Assembly: GCA_009761415.1 (NCBI GenBank)
Contig: QUOL01000008.1
Coordinates: 372,001-436,000 of the forward strand
Source: Sarcomyxa edulis
Taxonomy: Eukaryota > Basidiomycota > Agaricomycetes > Agaricales > Mycenaceae
Reading direction: 5' to 3'
DNA length: 64,000 bases
Made by a program: the position numbers and the translations under genes. The notes under the pieces are model-generated. The model saw only the letters and a list, made by a program, of their open reading frames with translations. It did no database searches and was not told the origin of the DNA. This document shows, in pieces, positions 21,144 to 31,865 of the stretch (the first letter of the stretch is position 1; each line of letters begins with the position of its first letter).

Positions 21144-22899
21144 AAAGTCCAACTCAATTGGCTATAGCTAGCTGCAACACTTGGTACCGATTCCAGCACA
21201 GCTACGATAACGATGGAGCGATGGAGCGAAGGAAGAGTGTCAATGGCGACGCAGCCCGAGTCATATCAAAGTCCAAGTCCACGTCCACGTCGTACGGAGG
21301 GTGCCAAGCGACTTGCGATGGCGGATCGTATCGCGGTTCTTGATGAATCGCGATAGAGATCCTATCTTGTGACCCACACATATATCGACTCGGGACCATG
21401 TGCTGCAACGACATATACGGGCCCGGGAGCTCAGGAGAACGAACGTTCACGTTCAGGAGTACTAGTCAGATTCTTCGTAGCTTCGAGCTTGACTATTTCG
21501 GGGCGGTAGTGGGCCAGATGAACGTGAACTTCGACTCGGAGGCGCCTGGCGCTACGCCACTAATCAGGCCACCACATGATTTCGATCACCGAGTACGCCC
21601 GTCACGCGTCACTGATCTAGCAGTCCTAAAGGGGAACGTCTAGCAAAGCAATGTTTCCTTGCTGGGACTTGTATCTGGAGGCGAAGAAGGGATACACGTG
21701 TTGGAACTTGGGTTAAGTGGTGAACGGTGAACTCTTAGCGGAGTGTGTCATCTAGATCGTGGTGCATGTCTAGGAGGGTGGAGAAAGAAGGAAGGAACTC
21801 GGAAGGAACGCGAAGTGCACCACTGGCAGAGCGTGACAGCGTGAGCTAGCAAGAAAAGATCGGTACCTGCACCTGCACCTGAGAACAAGAGAATGATATG
21901 AATTCATTGAAAAGAGAAGAGGGGTGCGCGTGTCATAACACGCACTTTCAAGATTGAGTATCGATAGAGTTAATTCACATGTAGAATAGCCGTCCTGTAC
22001 CGCACATAACTCCGTTGCGGTCATACAGGGAAGGCGGGGGAAATGATATCTCAAGGCATCAGTAAGTTCTAGTCTTTGGAGGGTATTAACGCGAACGGGC
22101 AGATAAGGAGCTGGTGAGGCCGCAGCCACCATCGATATATAGAAAAACTTATCTGGGGTGCAATCCTTTGCCATCAGCGATCGATAAGAAGAAGCCCATA
22201 TACACGGAGTCACGGACAGGGCAAAAATAACATTTCTGGAAACCCGTCGACAGCTCCTAGGTTTCAGGATTCAGGAAACTCAGAAGAAGACGGGGACGTG
22301 GTTTGTAAGGCATGCATCATGGAAAGGACATAGAGACAAGTGTTCGAACGTACACCCGCTGCATCACCGTCGAAGACTCGATGCATATGATGATGAGGCC
22401 GAATTCCTGGCATACAAAAGTCCTGGATCATGACTCCAAAGTCGATTCGATATTCACACCTACCGTACCGTATTCCTTGCATCCTCGGAAATCCTCATAG
22501 ATCTCATCATCGAGACCTCGCATTCCAAGTTTCGACCGTGGCTTCCTTACAGGAGCTTCCAGTGGGGCCTTTGACTCCTGGAAACGATCAGTAAGCTTTG
22601 TAGAGCTGATTTAGCAGATAGTAAGCCTTCAAGTGGTCACGACGTTGAGATGAAGATTTGCTCGGTGCTCACCGCGATGGAAGCCTCCGTGTGAGGTGGC
22701 GGTGTTCGAGGTGAGTATGGCGTGCTGCCGACGGCAAAAAAGCTTCCCACGATTGACTGTCGTCGTCCACGAGGATAGCACGCGAGCAACTAACTCTTTC
22801 CCCCGCCCTTCACCTCAATTTATCTACAAATTATACCCCGCACATATACCACGGATCCTAGCTCAAAAACACTCCCAATTTATACTGTTTTCGTTATAT

Positions 22900-25444
22900 A
22901 TGACTGGGAATGCACTTTCGCCGGAGATCCCCGTCCATGTAAGGCGTCGTAGCGCGGACGTTGGAGGGCTCTACCGTGCTACTGCGAACCAGGGAGGTCA
23001 TGGATGGGTAGGTTATGAGAAACCTAGTGAGGTCGAAGAGGGTCCTCCACAGTTCGTCTCTTTCTCTATCATGGGTGACGCAAAATTTAATCACGCATAT
23101 TTAGAACCCGTTTCGCTGAATTATTGAGCGATATGTACACTCAAACCTTGAATGCCGTTAACGAGCATAACGTTGCATAGTATGTCATACGTTCAATCAA
23201 TTCGATGTGTCTGATCTTGGTCCTCACCAACATGCCCCCCATTTTTATTTTCAGCAGCCCTCAGACTGACCTGACGACCGATACTCGATCTCGTCTTGTC
23301 CACTCTTTGGACAGCTGGAACTTTGAGCCACATAAACTTCCCGAAGAAGAGGTCTTGTGGTGTACTTTGATTCTTTTCGAGGCTTTATTTCGTATAGAAG
23401 GGATGCAGGAAACTGTGGGCGTCTCCTTGAGTTCGTTTACTCTTTACCTCTCTTCTCTGCATCGAGTCTCTTACCACCACACCCAGGAGAAATATCTTCT
23501 TTCCTCCATCATCTTCGCCAGATATATCGATGGGAAAACTCGTACCACAATTTTGAGCATGCTCTGGATGTTCTTCAAGCTTGTCAATCGTTCTTGCGCT
23601 CCGCGGGGATGGTACCTCCACTGTCCATCCTTCTCGGACACCCTGATCGTATGTGGAAACTGGACAAGACCCACGATGGTGGATCCTTGATCACGTCCCT
23701 TGGGCTTCGTGAACTATTCGTGGTTTACGTTGCCGCGATCGGTCACGACGTCGGCCACCCTGGATTTACGAACGTGTTCATGGTATAGATCTAGATCATT
23801 CGCGCAACGATTCAGATTCACTGACCAGATACCTTTGCAGAATAATGCCCAAACACCATTATCGGTCGTCTATGACGGCCAATCTGCATTGGAGCAGATG
23901 CATTGTCAACTATTGTTGCGGGTTATGCGACACCATGGAATGGGTCATTTATTAGATGAACCGGAACATGGAGTGCGTATGCGTAAATTTCTTTGGAGGA
24001 CAGTCCTTGCGACGGATATGAGCGTCCATATGGATTTCATGGAGCGTCTTAAGGCCTATGTATCTGGAGAACAAGGGGCATTATGTCTCCGCCAGATCCT
24101 AGCTGCACAAGCTATCATGAAGTGTTCCGATATCAGTAATCCTGTGAGTGGTACCGTTTCTGATTGCGAACGAGGACATAAACTCATTGATGCGCCCATG
24201 TATCTCTTCCTAGGCACGTCCGCCCAGCGTTTCGCAGTACTGGGCATCTGCGCTCATGAGAGAATGGAACTCTCAGGCAGTACTCGAGAAACACTTCCAC
24301 CTCGCTATCACTGTTCCCGATTCCGATGATGCTCTACGGGAGGCCCGATCTCAAGTTTTCTTCATGAATACCTTTGCCAAACCGTTGTTGGATCTAACTG
24401 TTCAAGCAATTCCTGGTCAGTCTTACTTCTTTCGACCTGAAATATCATCAGTCCCCACTTTGGCTTAGCTTTCGTATTCTCCATATCTTGTTTCTCTTAG
24501 AGATGATGCCGTATAGTCAACAGTGTAGCTCAAACTTGAGATTATGGGAAACCCGGCTGGCCGAACTCCTGAAGAACGACTCGGATGACATTCCCTCCAA
24601 CGTGGAGATAGCGGAAGGTGACGGTCCGCCTCCACCGACAGCTTCGTCAGCTTCATTTCGGCAACCCGAAGATTTTGCGTCCGCTTTCCCATTGACCCTC
24701 CCACCCTCATTTCATGCGTGTCAAGACGAAGTCGCTACTGCAGCGCCGGCATGGAGCACGATTCCGCGTTCGGCGTTCTCTTCGAGCTCCGGTTCTCCAC
24801 CATCTTCCACCGCCTCCTCTGATTCTGGCATCGGAGAACCACTTGGGAATGTACAAGACCCTTATACGCATGCGTTGGACTCCGTATCTCCCGGCCCTTC
24901 ATCTCCAGCAGACTCCATCAACTCATCTATCTTCTCTCCGCATTCAGACTTCTCTAACGCTCATACCCATCCACCGTCGAGTTCCGGGAGCAGTGTCAGC
25001 AATGTCAACTTGAGTTCGATAACCGCGAATAGCAATACAAACAATGATAACGCCGTGATACGCGCTGCCTTTGAAGTCGGTGTACGAAAAAAGAAGAGTT
25101 TCCATAGACATTCCTGGACTCCCAGCTATCTTCATTCCACGGCGCCTAAACCTCCACTACCTCCTTCTAACCTAGGTCAGAGCTCGACTTTGGGGTCAAA
25201 AGTGGAGCTTCATCTTTCGTCCGGAGGAGAGGCCGCGATTAGGACTACGAAGTGCATGTGCAATGGTACAAGTAGGACACCGGTGAGTACCATCGTCGTT
25301 GCCAAACCGATCGTCAAAACCCGCCGCGAAGGATCATCTTCGTGATACCGATAATTACAGGACGCATCACGTAATCGACGCGTTGGTGCGTGCACGATAC
25401 TACCCCCTAAAGAGCTAGGCGTGGTAGCTGTGACATCTGTGTAG
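22900..25444 (+). CDS. Class I 3',5'-cyclic-nucleotide phosphodiesterase
   Basis: Hydrolyses cAMP and/or cGMP to the 5'-monophosphate and so damps cAMP-PKA signalling. Exons: 22900-23051, 23105-23179, 23255-23430, 23487-23782, 23841-24143, 24214-24415, 24501-25282 and 25361-25444, giving 689 residues. The PDEase_I HD-type catalytic domain spans about residues 75-420. It has the substrate-pocket SYHNFEHALDVLQ, the metal-binding IGHDVGHPG, MHCQLLLRVMRHHGMGHLL, and AIMKCSDISNP followed by ARPPSVSQYWASALM. The C-terminal 250 residues are Ser/Pro-rich and probably disordered, ending GACTILPPKELGVVAV. It resembles the fungal high-affinity PDE2 type more than the unrelated PDE1 type. Introns 1 and 3 start with GTTCGT. 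The first two exons rest on weaker conservation than the rest. Confidence 0.9.
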
Positions 25445-26323
25445 CCAAGCAGATGCTCAGACAGAAAAATCAGGCATATACTTATTGGTCGAAACGATAT
25501 CTTGACGCAGTCAGTTGATGCACGAATGCTAAGTCCTTCGCTCTTTTCAACTCTGTTTGTGGCATCATTATCACTTTCTACCATTCCTTTTGGGATCGGA
25601 CATGGACAAAATACTATCCCATCGATATTGTTCTCTTTCGCTTTTCGGTATATAATCGCCTTTCGATTTTCCCTGGGCTTTTTCTCTTTTTCGATTCCCC
25701 CTTGCGGCGTTGTTCCGTGAAGCTATCCCGTCCGTCGCTTGTTTGTATCACGCCTTCCTCTCTCCCATCTCCGCATTTGTTTTCTTTGTATACTTACTTC
25801 TCAGTACTTTGGTGTACCACTAAAAAATACAGAATATATATGTCTCCTCTTTCCAACGCACCACACCATGTAGCACACCCTTATATACTTCACTTCAATC
25901 ATCTCGCTTTGCTCTGATAGTTTTTGAGGACTTCCCTACATTTTTGTACTTGAAAAGACCTAAATTAAGCTTGTTTGGTTACACCGTTGAATACAAATAC
26001 TGGAAAGACTCAAGGAAGCAAACAGTGAAACGGAAGCAAAACGGAAGCAAAGTTTCAAAGACGTTTTCCCCTTCTGGACTATGGAAGGTACATTTAAATT
26101 TATATATCTCCAACAAAAATATTCGAGACCATAGCCAACGGCCCTGGACTATATGCATTTGAATCGCAGAGCACGATCAGTCCCGCGATATGAGAACAAA
26201 GTAAATTGTCGTCCGTTGACAAAATTCGCACAATTCGGAGAATTATGGAGACTCGAGCTCTAAAAATGTCAGATCAAAATTTTACGACTAGCCTGTGACA
26301 CAAGACTGCGAAAGGTACTCGAA
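25445..26323. other. Intergenic region between convergent PDE and F-box genes
   Basis: Converging 3' flanks. Holds an imperfect GGAAGCAAAAC-type tandem (about 26015-26055). No gene seen. Confidence 0.5.
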
Positions 26324-27775
26324 TCAGTACGTGTTTCTCTCCAAAAGTTCAAATGGCTCAAGAAACTCCCGTTCACTTGACAGAAACTCCACTTGAGGAA
26401 TCTCAGCTCGTTGCTCCGCACTCAGGCCATCGAGTAGACAAATATGGTTCTCCATGACACGTAAGACCGATATCGGATATCCCGAAGTCCTCCTGAGCTT
26501 AAATAGCTCGCAGAGGTCTGGCAGGTCAAGCAGAGGGGATACGGTGATGCATTTCAAGGCAGGCCATGGAAATCTGGAGGCGCTGACTGGCCGTGGGAGT
26601 TCTGCAGCATCCCAGAGAAACCTCCGCAGAAGTATCTTGGTATTGCAAACATAGTGAAGAGATAGATGCGAGATTGAAGAGAAGGTATGGACAGCGTCGG
26701 GGATTAGGTCAGGAGGAATGAACGTTCTCTCGCAGCCGTCTGTGCAACGAAGAGTGAAACTGAGATGCCGCAAGTTGGGAAATACTCCTGGAAGCTTTCC
26801 GAGTCTATTGAACAACGAGATAATCTGGTCGCCGTGACATTTGTCGATGTATAGAGACTCCAGGTAGGGTGCGGAAATCCGAAATCCTCCCAATGGAATG
26901 TCGTCCGTGTCGTCGATGTACGTGTGCCTGATGGTAAGGGAACGAAGCGTAGGAATTTCTATTGTTTTATCATCAAGGTCCCCTAATGTTTCGTCTACAA
27001 TGAGCGCGAGTTTTGTCAAACAGGTCATTTTCGAGAGAGCTGATTTTAGGGGGCCCATTTCGAAGAGAGGAACATTGTGGGAGAACGATGTAATGGACGA
27101 ATTACAATCCCAGGAGTCTGTAGGTAAAATATTGCCCAGGCTCAAGACCGTAAGCATAGGTGCTCCTGCAGTGAAAATGGAAAATTGCACGAGGATGTGC
27201 TTTGCGTCACGTTGGATGCGAAGGGATCTCAGCTTTGGAGCGTAAAGGTTCCGTAGGGCTTCGGAAAAAATTTCCTGAGAAAGCGAGCCGGGTTCGAGTA
27301 CCAGTGTCATCTCACTGAGGCGATCGATGTGATTGACGACTCGAGTCAAAGTGTCTGAGTCCCGGATAGTCGCAGTGATCGGACATGGTTGAGATCGTTC
27401 GAGATACATTCCAAGGTATTCGCCTCTGAACGCTGCAGACTGGGTCCACAGCATCGGGGCAGCGATCGTCATATCCCTCCATCTGCGCGACACTTGGGAC
27501 ATCAAAAACTCTATTGAGAGTAACGAACGATCACGCGCCACTCTCAGAGAGGGTTTCTCCTCTCGGGATGATGGCTGTTGACCCAAATTCACAATATGGA
27601 TCCAGAGTTCGTTCGGAAGGGAATATATCGGGGTGGTCGAATTGTTCAACTCTGCGAGGCGTCTTTGGGCAGACCTCAGAGACCGACGGGTATCCTCGAG
27701 ATGTTGTAAGTGATATTCTGCCGACTTCTCAAGACTTTGCACCTGAGCATTGAGAACCAAGATCTCGAGCTGCAT
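26324..27775 (-). CDS. F-box protein with N-terminal coiled coil
   Basis: A 483-residue protein of the large Agaricomycete F-box family, presumed substrate adaptors of SCF ubiquitin ligases. Residues 1-45 form a coiled coil (LNAQVQSLEKSAEYH... RRLAELNN). The F-box-like motif follows directly: IYSLPNELWIHIVNL (about 50-64), with WRDMTIAAPMLWTQ completing it near residue 103. The rest reads as irregular leucine-rich repeats (for example LRSLRIQRD, LTVLSLGN, LRSLTIRHTY, LRHLSFTL) used for substrate binding. The frame continues eight codons upstream to a TTTAG splice acceptor ending at 27800. The true protein may therefore start at an ATG at 27858 through a 55-base GTGGGT intron, with a first exon of only the ATG. 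Substrate unknown. Confidence 0.85.
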   Translation of the reverse strand: MQLEILVLNAQVQSLEKSAEYHLQHLEDTRRSLRSAQRRLAELNNSTTPIYSLPNELWIHIVNLGQQPSSREEKPSLRVARDRSLLSIEFLMSQVSRRWRDMTIAAPMLWTQSAAFRGEYLGMYLERSQPCPITATIRDSDTLTRVVNHIDRLSEMTLVLEPGSLSQEIFSEALRNLYAPKLRSLRIQRDAKHILVQFSIFTAGAPMLTVLSLGNILPTDSWDCNSSITSFSHNVPLFEMGPLKSALSKMTCLTKLALIVDETLGDLDDKTIEIPTLRSLTIRHTYIDDTDDIPLGGFRISAPYLESLYIDKCHGDQIISLFNRLGKLPGVFPNLRHLSFTLRCTDGCERTFIPPDLIPDAVHTFSSISHLSLHYVCNTKILLRRFLWDAAELPRPVSASRFPWPALKCITVSPLLDLPDLCELFKLRRTSGYPISVLRVMENHICLLDGLSAEQRAEIPQVEFLSSEREFLEPFELLERNTY

Positions 27776-28026
27776 GTGCTCAGGCCGATCGATTTCAAGC
27801 TAAATGGAAGTCCGTGAGAGTTGGAATTAATCAACTAGCTAATGCCCCACCCACCATCAAATAACTGAATGCAACTGCAGCAGATGCCTTGTATAATGTC
27901 CAGGACGAGAGTACTGTATACAGGAGCAACTTTGGAAGCGAAATTCATACCACGTCGGAGTCAAGTCGGAGTTCAAACGTTCAAGCCGAGAAATTCTCCG
28001 AGCAAGGCATGGTTCCGATTGGAATA

Positions 28027-28052
28027 CAGTAGACTTGCTCATAATGCATACG
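28027..28052 (+). repeat. Left TIR of the MITE
   Basis: 26 bases, perfect inverse of 28431-28456. Confidence 0.9.
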
Positions 28053-28430
28053 CTCCGGACACCCCCCGAGGCTATGCATTATGGGGTTTATGCAACAGGG
28101 TATGTGTCACATCCAAGTGACACCGTGTTACTCCCGGCTAGGGCGTGACATAGTGGACGCATCAGGTAGCATTACTACGAAATAAGTCCTGATGCAGCAA
28201 TTGGCTGCATATATGGGCTTCTTTGGTCTAGTTTTTGTGAAAGAATGTCAAATATGTACCACTAATATGTGCTCAAAACTAGCCAACATGCCTTCTCATA
28301 ATGCATATCCCGCCAAAACCGGCCACCAGAGACCTATGCATTATGCGTTATGCATTTTGCAAGATTTTACCTGCGTCCCAACGTGGTTCCATGCAAAACC
28401 TTATGCACTATGAGATTTATGCAACATGAC

Positions 28431-28456
28431 CGTATGCATTATGAGCAAGTCTACTG
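28431..28456 (-). repeat. Right TIR of the MITE
   Basis: 26 bases, perfect inverse of 28027-28052. Confidence 0.9.
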
Positions 28457-28663
28457 TATCATGACGCATAACGATGTAAACTCCCAAGTTCACGCCACTC
28501 AATCGACTTCTTGTAGCTGTACGGTACAAACTTACTTATCGATGATCCACATGTTTTGAATTTGTATGTTTGCCTATGGAAATTATGGTGAATGAGCATG
28601 ATGATGATATCTACTAATAATACAAGCCGTGCATGTTCAGCAATTCGACCTCCAGCCAGAATA

Positions 28664-30777
28664 CTACAGCCGTTTAAGCAGCTCCCACCTCCCTCTCCCG
28701 ACCATGACTGCTTTTCCCTCCTTCACAAGTACATCCAACGCGTCTCCCACAGCCCAATCGCCCACTTTCACCCATCGCTCATCCATGCGTCTCAGAAAAA
28801 GGGTAATTTCTTCCTTCGTGGGCCCAGGAACTCTGCCCAGCAGCCGTTTCGGACGTTCAGTCTCAGCCGCACGAATCATAAACTCCCTGATCGCATTCTC
28901 CACATATGGGGCAAAGTATGAGGGCGTCAGTGAGATATAGGCCTCTTCGTCATCCCGAGGGTCCGATAATTCGCCTTCATCTTCCTCGTCATCTGCTTGC
29001 GTCGCTCCTCCGATAGACGAGAAAACGGTACTATCAGCTCCCATAGAAGTGTTTGTACTCGAATTAGCTTTCCACAACCCGCTTGTGCCGATATCGAGCG
29101 TGGAGCGAGGGGAGAAGGTCCGCACTGGTCCCTCCCAGAGAATGATACTGCCTTCTAGATACAGCTTGACGATCGCCCACTCGAAGAGACGTTTCATTTT
29201 CGGACCGATCCTCTCCTTCCCTTTTGCCGCCTCAGTTTTATTGCTCTTGACCGCTGTTTTGCCTCGAGCGGAAGCTTCCTTCGCATTCTTGCGTTCTTCT
29301 CTAGCCTTCCGTTTCGCCTCAGCTTTGACCACCCTTTTTGCCATATCGGATAATTCTGGCACTCGGCGAAGGTAGGAAAGTGTGAATCCATGCACAGGTG
29401 CTGGAGCTTTGTTTGGATGAACAAATACGGGGGGTCGTATGTGAGGCCGAGGTGTTTGATCTGATGGGTACGCAGAGGGACGAGGGGTCCGGTCTGTTTG
29501 AGGTTGGGCATGACGAGACCGTTTTGTCGGTGTAACGGGCGCATTAGCAATAGAATATGAAATCGAGTCACAGTCAGACTCGGACTCGGAAGCATTATTA
29601 TGGGGTAAGTCGTGGGTAGAATCTCGTTCAGATGGTGCATTGTCCATGAAATGCTTCAGATATATACGGAAAGCATTAGTTGTCAGATCGCGTGAATGAA
29701 GTCGCGACGGGTGGCGTAATCTCGGGGGTGACTATATATTAGTCAGTTTGTGATCATGGACGATTTTCAGCGCGCAGACAGACCTGTGGATGAGCCAAAG
29801 ATATAGATTTGACTGGGCTGTAGGCTGAGACGCTGGAGTTTGATGGAGAAGAAGTTGAGGCCGTATTCGCAGAGTCAGGTATCTGGTGTTGTGTCCGGGG
29901 ACCATGGGGTGTAACAGGAGGGGAAATATGGTCAGAAGTGTCGGCATTGCTTGACGGTACTATGACCGTGGGTGGTGGCATGATGAAAGTTTCAAGGATG
30001 TCATAATACGATTCATGAAGCGTGCGTACGGTCCTCCAGTGAGTAGGTTCATCATTGGAGGATAAGCATTTCTCTGTGATTCGATTGGTGAACAAGGAAA
30101 GTACTGAGTATGAGAGATGGGTATATCTCACGAACCCAGATGGTCAACGATTATCTGCCTAGAATCGTGCCACTTGGACACCTTACCAACTAAACGGATG
30201 AGTGACCCAACGCGCGCAATAGGTTTGGGCATTTGAGGTAGCTTCGGAGATTTTCCAGGTTTGACGGGCGAAGCAGGTGAAGGAGTCTGGCGGTGTACAC
30301 AGTCCACCACGGCGGTACCATCATCAACTATGGGTTGAAGTACAACGTGCAATGAGACGACATCACAGTAGAATACGCCCAAAGATAGGTCACACACCTG
30401 TGTATGTTATCCGTTTCTCATAGATTTGCAGGCCGACGACCATACCGACTAAACGAACGTTCCGACATGGTACACGTCCAAGCCAGAAGAAATCTGGGTC
30501 TATTGATGAAATCTTTGAACCAAGTGTCTGTAAGAGTCGATAGCAAGCTATGCTTACCTTTGACCGTGGTTTCAGACATCTGAAAGACATCCTTGACGAA
30601 ACAGGATGCTACAGCGTCCGAAGTGAGAGTCCATTTCCAAAGTTCTGCAGGTGTATATTGGGGGGCACTCTGTGTATCTTCGCTGGTTGCATTACTAATT
30701 CGGCGTCGTTTGGAAGGTGATAAAAGCAAAGACTTGGTGTGTTGTGGCTGTTCCTCGATTGTAGAGGTAAAACTCAT
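28664..30777 (-). CDS. STN1: CST complex subunit STN1
   Basis: OB-fold protein of the CST telomere complex, which protects chromosome ends and assists DNA polymerase alpha fill-in. Exons (minus strand): 30777-30558, 30499-30398, 30327-30136, 30073-29784 and 29731-28664, giving 623 residues. The OB fold begins near residue 55 (LWKWTLTSDAVASCFVKDVF) and continues through FFWLGRVPCRNVRLVGMVVG, the DDGTAVVDCVHR strand, RVGSLIRLVGKVSKWHDSRQ and IIVDHL. After it come THWRTVRTLHESYY and a Ser/Pro-rich linker. Next are a lysine/arginine-rich coiled segment and a C-terminal winged-helix-like region ending KVGDWAVGDALDVLV. Exon 3 must end at a GTTCGT donor to keep the frame; the more standard GTGAGA five bases on breaks it. 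Start chosen at MSFTSTIEEQ; the frame is open further upstream. Confidence 0.82.
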
Positions 30778-31865
30778 GGGACTGTCAGCCAAGCTCGAGA
30801 TTGATAAGTATACAGATATTGGCTCGATGCTGAGCGCTGAATGAGCACTGTTCTTGCGATTCCGAAGTGTAATGGGTGTGATATCTGCAATTGATCTGCG
30901 AACAAAAATCGAGTCGATGTTGTGGTCAGGAGCAAGTCGAACTTCCAAGGAGGTCCGTGACATTTGTCGCGCCACGGTCACTGGCAACCGGTTCTCTCAC
31001 CTCGTTCAATTCACACTGGCACCATCTGGACTCTGTAGGACCTCCCGGACAATTATTGGAGGACCTGAAGCTTTTCACTTACACTTACGGAGGCCCATCG
31101 ATTTCCAGCCGAACAATTTGACTCATTTTCTGTCATTCATGCGAAATACGAAGTTCTGCACCGTTTTTAGTTTTCACAAAGTTGTCCGCTGCACTGAAAC
31201 GAGCAGTCCACCGAACAAACCCTGGATACAATTCTTGAAATCATGCTCTCTTGTCATATCTCGTATCCCGCAGCTTTGTTCGTCAACGCCGTGGTCGGAT
31301 GTCTCGAGGAGCGCCGCCCCCTGGTTTGGCCTCACAGACTAGTATTTCTTCGAGCGTGAACCACTTAGGACACTCTTGGTCATTTGGATGTCTTAGGTCT
31401 CCTCTTTGGCCTTTACGCATGCGCAAATTTTAGTGTCGATGGACTACCAGACATGGCATGATTTTAGGTCAGTGCCATTGCACTCAACCATCGAAGACAG
31501 TCGTATATATCACTGATATTTCCGTCAAAAGGTGCAGATAACAGAAACAGGTTATGGATATTCGATGTCCATCGATCCGAGCCTTCCAAACTCTAGGATT
31601 TTGCATTGCGACATAATCGATAATCTCTTCATGAAACCCGTCGCTCAATCAGTGCAATCTGACATCCTAAATGAATCTCCTGTAGACTCCTAGCTATACT
31701 CACCAAGCTTCCATCAACGAAATGAGAGCTCTAAACCCTCCTAATGAGCGGAACAGAACAACGAGCTACCTATCTCGCTTTGTACCGATGACGAAACCCA
31801 AGCCAGGTTTTCGTATATATACTCATGCACGTAGAGGTAAATCTCCCCATTTCCTATAGCTAGCG
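30778..31865. other. Divergent intergenic region STN1 / oxalate decarboxylase
   Basis: About 1.1 kb between two genes transcribed away from each other, so it should hold both promoters. A TATATATA box at 31814-31821 lies 45 bases before the oxalate decarboxylase ATG. Small ORFs near 30.9-31.3 kb have no recognisable content. Confidence 0.5.
31814..31821 (+). promoter_or_regulatory. TATA box of oxalate decarboxylase gene
   Basis: TATATATA, 45 bases upstream of the start codon, in a position compatible with a short leader. Confidence 0.4.

Larger units (their letters stand above)
20176..22899. other. Gene-free interval, 2.7 kb, with short tandem repeats
   Basis: Contains 3' flank of the serine-rich gene, pyrimidine-rich tracts (20.55-20.65 kb) and two microsatellites, but no supported gene. 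The last few hundred bases should be the phosphodiesterase promoter. Confidence 0.45.
28027..28456. mobile_element. MITE with 26-base terminal inverted repeats and TA target duplication
   Basis: The terminal inverted repeats (28027-28052 and 28431-28456) match perfectly. Each starts CAGTAGACTTGCTCATAATG when read inward. The element is bounded by TA at 28025-28026 and 28457-28458. TA duplication and CAGT-starting ends are the signature of the Tc1/mariner superfamily. At 430 bases with no ORF it must be non-autonomous. The interior has further partial repeats of TATGCATTATG and TTTATGCAACA. It sits 166 bases upstream of the F-box gene's possible start and 208 bases from the STN1 stop codon. 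Confidence 0.85.

Noticed and set aside
21770..22213. 147-codon minus-strand ORF
   Set aside because: No domain, hydrophobic low-complexity end, and no supporting splice sites.
29194..29640. Second-frame ORF inside the STN1 last exon
   Set aside because: Shadow of the STN1 coding frame; the STN1 frame carries the conserved sequence.
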